Below are positions 30,615 to 38,903 of a stretch of 42,405 nt of DNA, piece by piece. The stretch is from Streptomyces longispororuber (GTDB taxonomy: Bacteria > Actinomycetota > Actinomycetes > Streptomycetales > Streptomycetaceae): assembly GCF_024448165.1 (NCBI RefSeq), contig NZ_JAMOLN010000072.1, positions 1 to 42,405 on the forward strand, in the 5' to 3' direction. Every line of letters begins with the position of its first letter. Position 1 is the stretch's first letter. The translations under genes were made by a program, and so were the position numbers. Below the pieces are notes generated by a model that was not told the DNA's origin, searched no databases, and worked only from the letters and a program-made list of their open reading frames with translations.

Positions 30615-33092
30615 ATGGCGCAGACGCACGAGTGGATGTTCTACGAGGTCATGTGGCGCAGCTGGGCCGCGCGGGCCCGGGTTCCCTACCCGGTGCCGTG
30701 GTGGGCGCAGCAGGCGTTCCGGCGGTGGAACGACGACTTCGACGCGGGCACGTACGACTCGAAGGAGGCGGCGTTCGCGTCGAACGCGCTGTACCGGTAC
30801 TGGGGCATGGTCGGGGTCAAGGACCACCGGCAGGAGTCCCTGATCGGGCAGGCCGGGGAGATCGAGCCGGTCTACGACAAGTACTGCCTGACGTTCTTCC
30901 TGTTCGACCCGGCGACGGGCGCGCTGCACCTGCCGCAACTGCCGGAGGGCGGCGCGGTGGAGCAGCGGATGGAGGCACCGCACCTGCCGGTAGTGCTGAC
31001 CACGTTCCGCACGGCGGACGGCGTCGAGTTCGTGCAGCGCACGTTCGCCGCGCCGGTGGGTGCGCGGCAGCGGGACGCGGTGATCACCCGGGTGACCGTG
31101 GGGTCGCCGACGGGGCAGGCGCGCGAGGGTCTGCTGTGTGCCGCCGTGCTGCCGGCCGGGCCGAGCGGTTTCCAGCGGCACGACCGCAACGGACGGGAGA
31201 TCACCGACCGGCGGCTGACCTATCTGCGGTACCTGCGGGACGAGCGGCGGGTGGAGACCAACAGCGGCTGGGGCCCGGTGTTCGACACGGCGCCCGAGCA
31301 GTTCGGGGTGTACGGCAACCCGGACTTCGAGCAGGATCCGGAGACGTACCTGCGGCACAGTCCGTTCCACGACCTGGTGATGGGCGGCAAGCTCAACGCG
31401 GCGGACGAGGCGCAGGACCAGGTGGCGGGGCTGTGCAGCGCGGTGTTCGGCTGGCCGTACCGGGTCGTCGAGGACGAGACGGCGCAGATCGACGTGCGGC
31501 TGCCCGTCGATCTGTACAGCGGCGCCGACGACCTGGCCGAGCTGCGGGGCACGTCCGCCGTCGAGCTGGAGGTGATGAACCAGGACTTCTGGACGGTGAA
31601 GCTGCTCCAGTTCGGGATGCAGCCACAACTGCCGCGCCCGGTGGCGCACTTGACGGATCTGTTCCGGCAGGCCCGCTCGCAGCTGCTGATCCTGTCCGAC
31701 CTCGGGGAGATCCATCCCGGGCCGACGGTGTACGACTCGTTCTGGATCAGGGACTCGTCGGTGGAGGCGACCGCGTGCTCGCTGGTGGGCGACACCGCCC
31801 TGGCGGAGCACCAGTTGGGGACGCACTACCCGCTGAGGTTCAACCGGGGCGGCGGGCGGATCGGGCCGTGTGCGGAGTACGGGTTCTACGGCGGGCCGCA
31901 CGAGAAGGACGACCGGGAGTGGGACAGCAACGGGCAGGCGCTGTGGGCGATCGGCCGGTTCGACCGCACGCGCGGCCGGGCCGCCGCGTTCGGCGCGAAG
32001 CTGTACCAGCCGTACGTCGTGGACGGGGCGCGCTGGCTGCGGGACAACCGCGACGGGTACGGGCTGCTGCACAGCGGGTGGAGCGCCGAGCACCTGGGCG
32101 ACCGGGACAAGCCGCACTACTGGGACGACCTGTGGGGGCTCGCGGGGCTCTACGAGGCGGCGCGGCTCGCGGAGCGGCTCGGCACCCCCGAGGTGGCCGA
32201 ACTCTGGGGCGCCTTCGACGATCTGAAGGCGGCGACGGCGGCGTCCGTGCGCTGGGTGCTCGACGAGCAGCGGCGGCGCGGGGCCTGGGAGACGTACATC
32301 CCGACGGGGCCCGGGGACGTGGGGCGGCTCGACTCGACGATGATCGGGGCGGCCGCGTACTTCCATCCGCTGCGCCTGCACATGGGCAGCAAGCTCGGCG
32401 ACGACGTCGACCGGGCCGCGCGCTTCACCCTCGACACGATGTACGCGCACTTCGTGACGGGCGGGTTCCGGCACGAGGCGGCCTGGAACGCCTACGGGCC
32501 CTATCTGACCATGCAGCTGGCCCACGCCTACCTGCTGGCGGGTGATCCGCGGCGGACGGACGAGCTGCTCGGCTGGGTGGTCGGCGCCGCGTTCCCGCGC
32601 ACGCAGGACCGGGCGGCGGCGCTCGGCGCGTGGAACGAGCAGCACGCCTTCCCGATCGCCTCGGACTTCCACGAGGTCCCCGACCGGCACTGGTACATGG
32701 GCGACATCCCGCACGGCTGGGCGGCGGCGGAGTATCTGCTGCTGCTGCGCGACATCCTCTTCTTCGAGGCCGACGAGGACCGGGATCCGCATCTGTACAT
32801 CGCGCCGGGGGTCCGCCCGCACTGGGTGCCGGACGGGGAGCGCGTGGGCGTGGCCGACGCGCCGACCCTGTTCGGGGAGCCCTTCGGATACGGGCTGCGG
32901 CACGACGCGGGCGCGCGGACCGTGACGGTGTCGATCGGGTCCGCGCCCACGGGGGTGCGGTTCGTGTATCCGTGCCGGTTCGGGACGGTGCTGTCGGCCG
33001 TCGCGGACGGGCGGGAGCTGGACGTGTCGCGGTTCGGCGACGACGTCCACGTGCCCGCCGGGACGGCCGAGTTCCGGGTCAGGTACGCCTGA
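30615..33092 (+). CDS. glycoside hydrolase with (alpha/alpha)6 barrel (MGH1/GH63-like)
   Basis: 825 residues from ATG 30615 behind AGGGGGTGA. No signal peptide, so probably cytoplasmic. A beta-rich N-terminal part is followed by a six-hairpin glycosidase-type barrel. It includes PTVYDSFWIRDSSVEATACSLVGD, LLHSGWSAEHLGDRDKPHYWDDLWGLAGLYEAARLAERLG, WNEQHAFPIASDF and the C-terminal GWAAAEYLLLLRDILFFE. These resemble glycogen-debranching or mannosylglycerate-hydrolase-like enzymes of clan GH-G. The substrate is unknown. The last 14 bases overlap the end of the convergent WhiB-like gene. Confidence 0.72.
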   Translation: MAQTHEWMFYEVMWRSWAARARVPYPVPWWAQQAFRRWNDDFDAGTYDSKEAAFASNALYRYWGMVGVKDHRQESLIGQAGEIEPVYDKYCLTFFLFDPATGALHLPQLPEGGAVEQRMEAPHLPVVLTTFRTADGVEFVQRTFAAPVGARQRDAVITRVTVGSPTGQAREGLLCAAVLPAGPSGFQRHDRNGREITDRRLTYLRYLRDERRVETNSGWGPVFDTAPEQFGVYGNPDFEQDPETYLRHSPFHDLVMGGKLNAADEAQDQVAGLCSAVFGWPYRVVEDETAQIDVRLPVDLYSGADDLAELRGTSAVELEVMNQDFWTVKLLQFGMQPQLPRPVAHLTDLFRQARSQLLILSDLGEIHPGPTVYDSFWIRDSSVEATACSLVGDTALAEHQLGTHYPLRFNRGGGRIGPCAEYGFYGGPHEKDDREWDSNGQALWAIGRFDRTRGRAAAFGAKLYQPYVVDGARWLRDNRDGYGLLHSGWSAEHLGDRDKPHYWDDLWGLAGLYEAARLAERLGTPEVAELWGAFDDLKAATAASVRWVLDEQRRRGAWETYIPTGPGDVGRLDSTMIGAAAYFHPLRLHMGSKLGDDVDRAARFTLDTMYAHFVTGGFRHEAAWNAYGPYLTMQLAHAYLLAGDPRRTDELLGWVVGAAFPRTQDRAAALGAWNEQHAFPIASDFHEVPDRHWYMGDIPHGWAAAEYLLLLRDILFFEADEDRDPHLYIAPGVRPHWVPDGERVGVADAPTLFGEPFGYGLRHDAGARTVTVSIGSAPTGVRFVYPCRFGTVLSAVADGRELDVSRFGDDVHVPAGTAEFRVRYA

Positions 33093-33321
33093 GGTGGTGC
33101 CGCTCCTTCTCGGAGAGGCCGCCCCAGACGCCGAACCGCTCGTCGTGGCTGAGGGCGTAGTCGAGGCAGGCGGGCCGGATCTCGCACATGCGGCAGATCA
33201 TCTTGGCCTCGCGCACCGAGCTGCCCGGCTCGGGGAAGAAGAAGTCTCCGCCGGTCTGGGCGCACAGGGCCTGTTCCTGCCAGGTGGGGCCGGCAGGTGT
33301 GAAGGTCGTGTTGGCGTGCAT
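33079..33321 (-). CDS. WhiB-like iron-sulfur transcription factor
   Basis: 80 residues from ATG 33321. Four cysteines at 20, 43, 46 and 52 (spacing 22-2-5) bind a 4Fe-4S cluster, followed by the turn GVWGGLSEKER and a basic end HHLRR. The sequence is closer to WhiB itself (ALCAQT, FFPE, REAK, YAL.HDERFGVWGG) than to WblA/WblC/WblE, but this is probably one of the extra Wbl paralogues. Wbl proteins bind the housekeeping sigma factor and switch developmental or stress genes. There is no Shine-Dalgarno. An 11-base direct repeat and a 16-bp palindrome lie upstream. Confidence 0.93.
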   Translation of the reverse strand: MHANTTFTPAGPTWQEQALCAQTGGDFFFPEPGSSVREAKMICRMCEIRPACLDYALSHDERFGVWGGLSEKERHHLRRT

Positions 33322-33353
33322 GGGGTGAGCATGCGGGGTGGCGCAAAACGTTT

Positions 33354-33372
33354 GATCAACGTCGGATCAACG
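33354..33372. promoter_or_regulatory. 11-base-period direct repeat upstream of the WhiB-like gene
   Basis: GATCAACG occurs at 33354-33361 and 33365-33372 (CGTTGATC twice on the coding strand), exactly one helical turn apart, about 35-50 bases before the start codon. The spacing fits side-by-side regulator binding. Confidence 0.4.
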
Positions 33373-33391
33373 ACACCGTTCCGCGTCACCC

Positions 33392-33407
33392 TGCGTGTCG
33401 ACACGCA
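33392..33407. promoter_or_regulatory. 16-bp perfect palindrome between VOC and WhiB-like genes
   Basis: TGCGTGTCGACACGCA has no spacer and is fully symmetrical. It is 70 bases upstream of the WhiB-like start and 9 bases after the end of the VOC gene, so it could be an operator for the former. A terminator role is unlikely without a loop. Confidence 0.4.
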
Positions 33408-33415
33408 CCCGCGCG

Positions 33416-34207
33416 TCACGTCTGGTTCGGGTCCCCCTTGATCACGGCGAAGCCCGCCCCGGACGGATCGGCCAGCTTCGCGATCCGGCCCACCCCGGCG
33501 ATGCTCACCGGAGCCGATCGCACCGTACCGCCCAGCTCCTGGGTGCGGTCGGCCGTCGCGTCCACGTCCGGGACGTGGATGTACGGCGTCCAGTGCGCGC
33601 CCTCCCGCTCCTCCGCGGGGTCCATCGCGAGCGGCACGATCCCGCCGAACATGCCGTTCTCGTCCGTGTCCGCCGGGTTGACCGTCGTGTACGAACCGCC
33701 GGGGAACTCCACGTCGAAGGCACCCCAGCCGAAGACTCCGCTGTAGAACGCCTTCGCGGCGGCGACGTCGGGCACGTACAGCTCCGCCCAGTTCAGGCCG
33801 CCGTCCTGCGTGACGTACTCCAGGCCCTTGTTCCGCCCTGGCTGCCAGATGCCGAAGGACGCGCCCGCCGGGTCGGCCAGGATGGCCATGCGGCCCTGGT
33901 CGAAGACGTCCATGGGCTGCATCAGGACCACGCCGCCGCCCTGCTCGACGGCCTTCGCCGTGGCGTCCGCGTCACCGCTCTGGAAGTACACGCTCCAGGC
34001 GGGCCCGCCCTGGTCGGCGGTGACGGTCATGGCGCCCGCGACCGTCTTCCCGTCGAGCTGGAACATCCCGTAGCCGCCGGCCTCGGGTCCTGCCGACTGG
34101 AAGCGCCAGCCGAAGAGTCCGCCGTAGAACGAGATCGCTCCGTCCAGATCGGGGGTGCCGAGGTCCATCCAGTTCGGCGAGCCGTTCACGAAATCCGTCG
34201 TGATCAT
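33416..34207 (-). CDS. two-domain VOC family protein (CFP32/Cfp30B-like)
   Basis: 263 residues from ATG 34207, preceded by GAGGAGGG; the longer frame upstream is not protein-like. It contains two tandem glyoxalase/bleomycin-resistance-type modules: PNWMDLGTPDLDGAISFYGGLFGW (from residue ~10) and LNWAELYVPDVAAAKAFYSGVFGW (from ~135), each ending in a DPAGASFGIWQ or DPSGAGFAVIK strand. The layout is that of mycobacterial CFP32-like proteins and of AprX/hydroxylase-type VOC proteins. The reaction is unknown. Confidence 0.88.
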   Translation of the reverse strand: MITTDFVNGSPNWMDLGTPDLDGAISFYGGLFGWRFQSAGPEAGGYGMFQLDGKTVAGAMTVTADQGGPAWSVYFQSGDADATAKAVEQGGGVVLMQPMDVFDQGRMAILADPAGASFGIWQPGRNKGLEYVTQDGGLNWAELYVPDVAAAKAFYSGVFGWGAFDVEFPGGSYTTVNPADTDENGMFGGIVPLAMDPAEEREGAHWTPYIHVPDVDATADRTQELGGTVRSAPVSIAGVGRIAKLADPSGAGFAVIKGDPNQT

Positions 34208-34370
34208 GGTCCTGCCCTCCTCGTCGAGGGTCCGTCGTGGGTTTCTTCTCCCGGACTGCCGAGTCTTCCACCGCCCACTGACAATCGCCGTCGCACCGCG
34301 CTGACCAGGGAAGGTACAGACCAAGCGGACACATAGGCGCAGCCTTCAACTTCTGAACGGAATCAATTCG

Positions 34371-34384
34371 TGGGAGCGCTCCCG
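34371..34384 (+). promoter_or_regulatory. CebR-like (LacI family) operator
   Basis: TGGGAGCGCTCCCG differs from the Streptomyces CebR box TGGGAGCGCTCCCA at only the last base, and its core is a perfect 12-bp palindrome. It ends 10 bases before the -35 of the GH64 gene. CebR is the cello-oligosaccharide-responsive repressor; another LacI-type glucan sensor could use the same site. Confidence 0.7.
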
Positions 34385-34394
34385 GTCATAAGTC

Positions 34395-34437
34395 TTGACG
34401 CTCTTCGTCACTCTCGCCACAGTGGGGCTCCCCCACT
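34395..34437 (+). promoter_or_regulatory. promoter and leader hairpin of the GH64 gene
   Basis: TTGACG (34395-34400), 17 bases, CACAGT (34418-34423). Overlapping the -10 and start region is a 7-bp inverted repeat AGTGGGG/CCCCACT (34421-34427, 34431-34437), which may be a second operator or a 5' hairpin. Confidence 0.55.
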
Positions 34438-34464
34438 CACCCCCCACACTTCAGGAGTGCGATC

Positions 34465-35685
34465 GTGATATCGCGCAGGATGTTCCTCGCCGGCGCCTCG
34501 GCGACCGCCGCAACCGCCGCCGCCTCCCTGACCGTTCCGTCGTGGACCGCGGGCGCCGCTCCCGCCACGTGCGAACTGGCGCTGGAGAACAAGTCGTTGA
34601 CCGGGACCGTGCGCGCGTACGTCACCGGGCACGAGCAGTCGACCGGGAACTGGGTGCTGCTCAAGTCCGACGGCAGCGTCTACCGGCCCGAGTCGCCCAG
34701 CGCCCCGCAGACCCCGCTGCCCGTCGACTGCGCCATCCCGCTGGGCGCGGCCGGCTCGGCACCGAAGGTGGTGACGCTGCCTCAGATGTACGGCGCCCGC
34801 GTCTACTTCGTCCGGGACGACACCCTGGACTTCTACCTCAACCCGGGCCCGTCCCTGGTCGAGCCCGCCTTCGCCACGAAGGCCGACCCGAACTACGGCA
34901 GGACCTGGTCCTTCTGCGAATTCACCTTCAACTCCGACCAGTTGTACGCCAACATCAGCTACGTCGACCTGGTCACGGCCCTCCCCATCGGGCTCACCCT
35001 GGAAGGCGACGCGACGCACACGGTCGCACCGCTGCCGGACGGCGCGGTCGACCGGATCGCGGCGGACCTCGCGGCGCAGGCCGCCAAGGACGGACAGCCC
35101 TGGGACGAGCTCGTCATCAAGGGCGACGACGGGAAGGTGCTGCGGGTGATCTCGCCGCAGAACCTGATGGCGCCGTACTTCGACCGGCCGGACGAGATGC
35201 CGTTCCGCGACGTCTGGAACGGGTACATCGACCAGGTCTGGAGCAAGTACGCCGGCACCGACCTGAAGATCGACCTCCAGGGCGGGCGCGGCGTGTTCAC
35301 CGGCCGGGTCAGCGGCGACACGCTCACCTTCAACGGCGGCCACACCTTCACCAAGCCGACGTCGAAGGACATCTTCACCTGCAACCACGGCCCGTTCACC
35401 AACAACCCGGCCGACTCCGACGACAAGAAGGGCCTGCTGGCCCGGCTCGCCGCCGGATTCAACCGGAGCATCATGCTCACGCACCCCGAGCAGCCGAACG
35501 GCACGACGTCCGGCGACTACTACCAGGACGCCACGACGAACCACTGGTCGCGCGTCGTGCACGCCAACTCGCCCATCGGGTACGCCTTCCCGTACGACGA
35601 CGTCCGTCCCGACGGCCAGCCGGACGTGTCGGGCGCGGCGCACGACGGGAACCCGCGGCGGTTCACGGTGAGCGTGGGTTCGTAA
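34465..35685 (+). CDS. Tat-exported GH64 beta-1,3-glucanase
   Basis: 406 residues from GTG 34465 with AGGAG seven bases upstream. The N-terminus carries a twin-arginine signal (SRRMFLAGASATAATAAA) with cleavage near AGAAPA. The catalytic pair of family GH64 is present: E152 in WSFCEFTFN and D168 in ISYVD, spaced 16 residues as E154 and D170 in the S. matensis laminaripentaose-producing enzyme. It should cut beta-1,3-glucan outside the cell, releasing short oligosaccharides. There is no carbohydrate-binding module. The CebR-like box implies induction by glucan breakdown products. Confidence 0.9.
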   Translation: MISRRMFLAGASATAATAAASLTVPSWTAGAAPATCELALENKSLTGTVRAYVTGHEQSTGNWVLLKSDGSVYRPESPSAPQTPLPVDCAIPLGAAGSAPKVVTLPQMYGARVYFVRDDTLDFYLNPGPSLVEPAFATKADPNYGRTWSFCEFTFNSDQLYANISYVDLVTALPIGLTLEGDATHTVAPLPDGAVDRIAADLAAQAAKDGQPWDELVIKGDDGKVLRVISPQNLMAPYFDRPDEMPFRDVWNGYIDQVWSKYAGTDLKIDLQGGRGVFTGRVSGDTLTFNGGHTFTKPTSKDIFTCNHGPFTNNPADSDDKKGLLARLAAGFNRSIMLTHPEQPNGTTSGDYYQDATTNHWSRVVHANSPIGYAFPYDDVRPDGQPDVSGAAHDGNPRRFTVSVGS

Positions 35686-35702
35686 CCCGCCTCCCTCCGC
35701 CT

Positions 35703-37289
35703 CTACTTGGCAGCGTCCTCGCGGATGAGTTCCACCGCCTTCTCCGCGAGGGCGACCGTCGGCGCGTGGGTGTGACCCCGGGTGATGCGCGGCATGACGG
35801 AGGCGTCGACGACCCGGAGTGACTCGGTGCCGCGCACGCGCAGCCGCGGGTCGGTCACGGAGCCCTCGTCGGTGCCCATCCGGCAGGTGCCGACCGGGTG
35901 GTAGAGGGTCTCGGCCCCGGCCCGGACCGACCGGGCGAGCGCGTCGTCGTCGACGACGCCCGGGTAGGCGCCCATCGGTGCCGAGTGCAGCGGACTCAGT
36001 GCCCCGTCGGCGAGGAGTTCCTCGGCCCGGCGGACTCCGGCGACGAGGGTGCGCAGGTCCTCCTCGTCGGTGAGGTAGCCGGGGTCGATGCGCGGGCGGG
36101 AGCCCGGACCCGTCGGGGTGATGCGGCCCTCGCTGCGCGGCTGCAGCAGGATGACGCCGATGGTGAGGCCGTGCTCGGTCGGCGGGGTCAGTCCGTGGTT
36201 CACGAAGGGCACGGGTGCGTAGAGCAACTCGATGTCGGGGGCGGCGAGTTCGGGGCGCGTCTTGACGAAGGCGATGGCCTCGCCGACGTTCGAGGTGAGC
36301 GGGCCGCGGCCGCCGAGCAGGAACCGGGCGATGTTCGCGGGCGAGTCCGCGCCGACCAGCGAGACGGGGCGCGGGCAGCGCACGGTCACCGCGTAGGCGA
36401 GGTGGTCCTGGAGCCGGCGGCCCACGTCGGGCGAGGCGACGAGCGTGTCGATGCCGGCCGCTTCGAGGACGTCCGGGTCGCCGATGCCCGCCTGCTGGAG
36501 CAGTTGCGGGGAGCCGATGGTGCCCGCGGCGAGGATCACCTCGCGGGTGGCGCGCAGGGTGCCCGCGGCGATGCCGTCGGCGACGACGCCCGCGGCGCGG
36601 GTGCCGTCGAAGTCGAGGCGGGTGACGCGGGCGTCGGTGTAGACGTCGAGGTTGGGGCGGCGCGCGGCGTGCTTCAGATAGCCGTCGGCGGCGCTCCAGC
36701 GGCGGCCCCGGTACTGGTTGAGCGGGGTGACGCCGAAGCCGGAGTGGTCGGGCTGGTTCAACTCGCCCAGTTCGCGCAGGTTCTGCGCGCGGCACGCGTC
36801 GAGGAACGAGGACGTGGTCGGGTTCGGATGGCGGGGCGGGGAGATGTGCAGCGGGCCGAGCGTGCCGTACACGGACTTCTCGGTGCGCTCGCCGTGCCAC
36901 CGCTCGGCGCGCTGGAAGTACCGCACGAACTGCTCGTACGCCCACTCCTCGCCCGCGGCCTCGCCCCACGCGTCGTAGTCGTCGCGGTGCCCGCGCACCC
37001 ACATCATGCCGTTGATGGACGAGGATCCGCCGAGCGTGTGGCCGCGCGGCCAGTACAGCTCCCGGTCGTCGAGCCCGGTCTGCTTGGCCGTGGCGTAGTC
37101 CCAGTCGTACGGCGTCTTGAACAGTTTCGGGAACGCGGCGGGTATCCGGATCTCGGTCTTGCGGTCGCGCGGCCCCGACTCCACCAGGGCGACCCGCACG
37201 GCCGGATCCTCGGACAGCCGCCCGGCCAGCACACATCCGGCGGACCCGGCCCCCACGATGACGTAGTCGTACGTACGGTCCTTGCTCAA
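35703..37289 (-). CDS. GMC family FAD-dependent oxidoreductase (choline dehydrogenase-like)
   Basis: 528 residues from TTG 37289 with GGGAG five bases upstream. It starts with the FAD-binding motif YVIVGAGSAG (GAGSAG at residues 13-18), and has the GMC blocks WPRGHTLGGSSSINGMMWVRGH and LAAGTIGSPQLLQQAGIG. The C-terminal catalytic region contains H464 in YHPVGTCRMG and H508 in RGHTHAPT, where choline-dehydrogenase-like enzymes usually have Asn (NAPT). It oxidises an alcohol with transfer of electrons to an acceptor. The substrate is not predictable; true BetA is doubtful because no glycine betaine genes adjoin. It is convergent with the GH64 gene with only 17 bases between. Confidence 0.9.
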   Translation of the reverse strand: MSKDRTYDYVIVGAGSAGCVLAGRLSEDPAVRVALVESGPRDRKTEIRIPAAFPKLFKTPYDWDYATAKQTGLDDRELYWPRGHTLGGSSSINGMMWVRGHRDDYDAWGEAAGEEWAYEQFVRYFQRAERWHGERTEKSVYGTLGPLHISPPRHPNPTTSSFLDACRAQNLRELGELNQPDHSGFGVTPLNQYRGRRWSAADGYLKHAARRPNLDVYTDARVTRLDFDGTRAAGVVADGIAAGTLRATREVILAAGTIGSPQLLQQAGIGDPDVLEAAGIDTLVASPDVGRRLQDHLAYAVTVRCPRPVSLVGADSPANIARFLLGGRGPLTSNVGEAIAFVKTRPELAAPDIELLYAPVPFVNHGLTPPTEHGLTIGVILLQPRSEGRITPTGPGSRPRIDPGYLTDEEDLRTLVAGVRRAEELLADGALSPLHSAPMGAYPGVVDDDALARSVRAGAETLYHPVGTCRMGTDEGSVTDPRLRVRGTESLRVVDASVMPRITRGHTHAPTVALAEKAVELIREDAAK

Positions 37290-37415
37290 CTCGGCTCCCT
37301 GGACAGCTCGTTGACTGGTTGGCTCGAACAGGTGTTACCGATGGTCTACACCCGGGCGGGGGTGGGCGTACATATGCGGTTGTGCGGGGCCCGGGGGTGC
37401 CCAGAGGATCTCGGC

Positions 37416-37819
37416 ATGGACCTTCCCGTGACGGACTTCGCCCTGCGTCCCTACGCGCAGGTGCCTCACCACCATCGCGGTCGCCGCGTGGTGTCCTCGA
37501 CCGTGGACGCGTTCGGGCGCGCCCACTGGCTGCTCAGGGACCGGATACGGGACGGGCCGTACGACGCTCTGGTCGTCACGGTGGAGGCGGGCGGGGGCTC
37601 GTACGAGACGGCTTTGGGCTCGGTGCGGGCTCAGGCGGGGACCGCCTCGTCGTCGGCACGCTCACCTGGGACGAGGGACGGCCGGTGAGCACCGGCACTC
37701 TGACGTGCGCCGACGGCGGGCCGATCGGTTCGCGGCGGGTCGTCAGCCGGGGCCACCTCATCCACGTCCGGACGCGACCCTTCACGGAGTGGTCCGTGTT
37801 CGATCTCAGCGAGGTCTGA
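37416..37819 (+). pseudogene. small hypothetical gene with an apparent frameshift
   Basis: ATG 37416, preceded by AGAGGA, opens a frame coding MDLPVTDFALRPYAQVPHHH and on to DALVVTVEAGGGSYETALGSV. It then stops making sense, while another frame from about 37640 continues as RLVVGTLTWDEGRPVSTGTLTC to SVFDLSEV and TGA 37817-37819. Third-position GC is high in each frame on its own side of the join. Adding one base near 37625-37645 would give a single protein of 134 residues. I recognise no family. The end overlaps the convergent monooxygenase gene by 14 bases. A sequencing error is possible. Confidence 0.55.
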
Positions 37820-38903
37820 CCACCCCCAGCGCGGGCAGCACCGTCTCCGCCACCCGGTACGCCTCCTCCAGGAGGGGGTTGCCGGAGAGGATGAAGGTGT
37901 CGACGCCCAGGGATCTGAACTCCTGGAGGCGGTCGACGACTTGGGCGGTGGAGCCGACGATCGCCGTGCCGGGGCCCGGGCGGAACAGGCTCATGCCGGG
38001 CCAGAGGTTGGGGTGGGTCTCCAGTTCGCGGGCGCGGGCGGGGACGCGGCCGCCGTGCTGGCGGAACTGGCGCTGCCAGCCGACGCCGTCCTCGCCCGCA
38101 CGGTCGCCGAGCTGACGGGCGTACGTCGCTTCGCTGGTGACGTCGAGGAGCCGGTCCGCGGCGGCCCACGCCTCGTCCTCCGTGTCGCGGACGATGAGGT
38201 GCAGGCGCAGGCCGATGCGGAGCGTGCGGCCGTGGGCGGCGGCGCGCGCCCGGACGTGGTCGAGCTTCTCCTTGAGGAGGTGCGGGGGCTCGCCCCAGGT
38301 GAGGTAGACGTCGACGTGTTCCGCGGCCATCTCGATGCCCGGCGCCGAGGAGCCGCCGAACCAGAGCGGGACGTGCGGCGTCTGGACGGGCTTCAGGTCG
38401 CGGAAGGAGGCGCCCGCGTTCCGCAGGTCGTAGAAGCGGCCCTTGTGGTCGAAGACCTCGCCTGCGGTGAGGCGCTTGACGATCGACCAGTACTCGGCGC
38501 TGAGCTCGTAGCGTTCGTCGTGCTCCACGTGCAGCCCGTACTCCTGAAGGGACTTGGTGGAGCCGTTGACGACGTTGAAACGGAGCCGGCCGCCGAAGAG
38601 GTGGTCGAAGCTGAGCGCCGTCTTCGCGAGGAGCGTCGGGGAGATCAGGCCGGGGTGAACGGCGAGGAGGGGCTGGAAGGCGGGGCTCGTCGACGCCGCG
38701 AGCGCGCTGCCGAGCGGCCACACGTCGTAGAGGTCCGTGGCGAGCAACGCGCCGCTGTAGCCGAGGCGTTCGACCGTCGCGGCGAGGTGGGTGAGGTAGC
38801 CGAGGTCGACCTGGCGGCGGCCCTCCGGTTCCCAGGGGTAGGCGCCCTCGCGCGGGATGATGTACCAGAGGACCTCGGGCGGGGCTGTCGTGTCCGTTGT
38901 CAT
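37806..38903 (-). CDS. LLM-class flavin-dependent monooxygenase (SsuD/alkanesulfonate type)
   Basis: 365 residues from ATG 38903, which overlaps the stop of the preceding gene by 4 bases. The luciferase-like (beta/alpha)8 pattern is clear: LWYIIPREGAYPWEP at the start, VHPGLISPTLLAKTALSFDHLFGGRLRFNVVNG, SAEYWSIVKRLTAGEVFDHKGRFYDL, and PLWFGGSSAPGIEMAAEHVDVYLTWGEPP. SsuD-like enzymes use reduced FMN and O2 to release sulfite from alkanesulfonates. No NADPH:FMN reductase (SsuE) gene is in the window. Last gene of the sulfonate-type operon. Confidence 0.9.
   Translation of the reverse strand: MTTDTTAPPEVLWYIIPREGAYPWEPEGRRQVDLGYLTHLAATVERLGYSGALLATDLYDVWPLGSALAASTSPAFQPLLAVHPGLISPTLLAKTALSFDHLFGGRLRFNVVNGSTKSLQEYGLHVEHDERYELSAEYWSIVKRLTAGEVFDHKGRFYDLRNAGASFRDLKPVQTPHVPLWFGGSSAPGIEMAAEHVDVYLTWGEPPHLLKEKLDHVRARAAAHGRTLRIGLRLHLIVRDTEDEAWAAADRLLDVTSEATYARQLGDRAGEDGVGWQRQFRQHGGRVPARARELETHPNLWPGMSLFRPGPGTAIVGSTAQVVDRLQEFRSLGVDTFILSGNPLLEEAYRVAETVLPALGVVRPR

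Noticed and set aside
30507..33050. N-terminal continuation of the HEAT-like frame past 30506
   Set aside because: It is the antisense shadow of the glycosidase-like gene; ATG 30506 begins normal sequence.
37325..37338. CGAACAGGTGTTAC upstream of the GMC gene, resembling an actinobacterial LexA box
   Set aside because: The right half-site misses the last two consensus bases, and no SOS-type gene adjoins.
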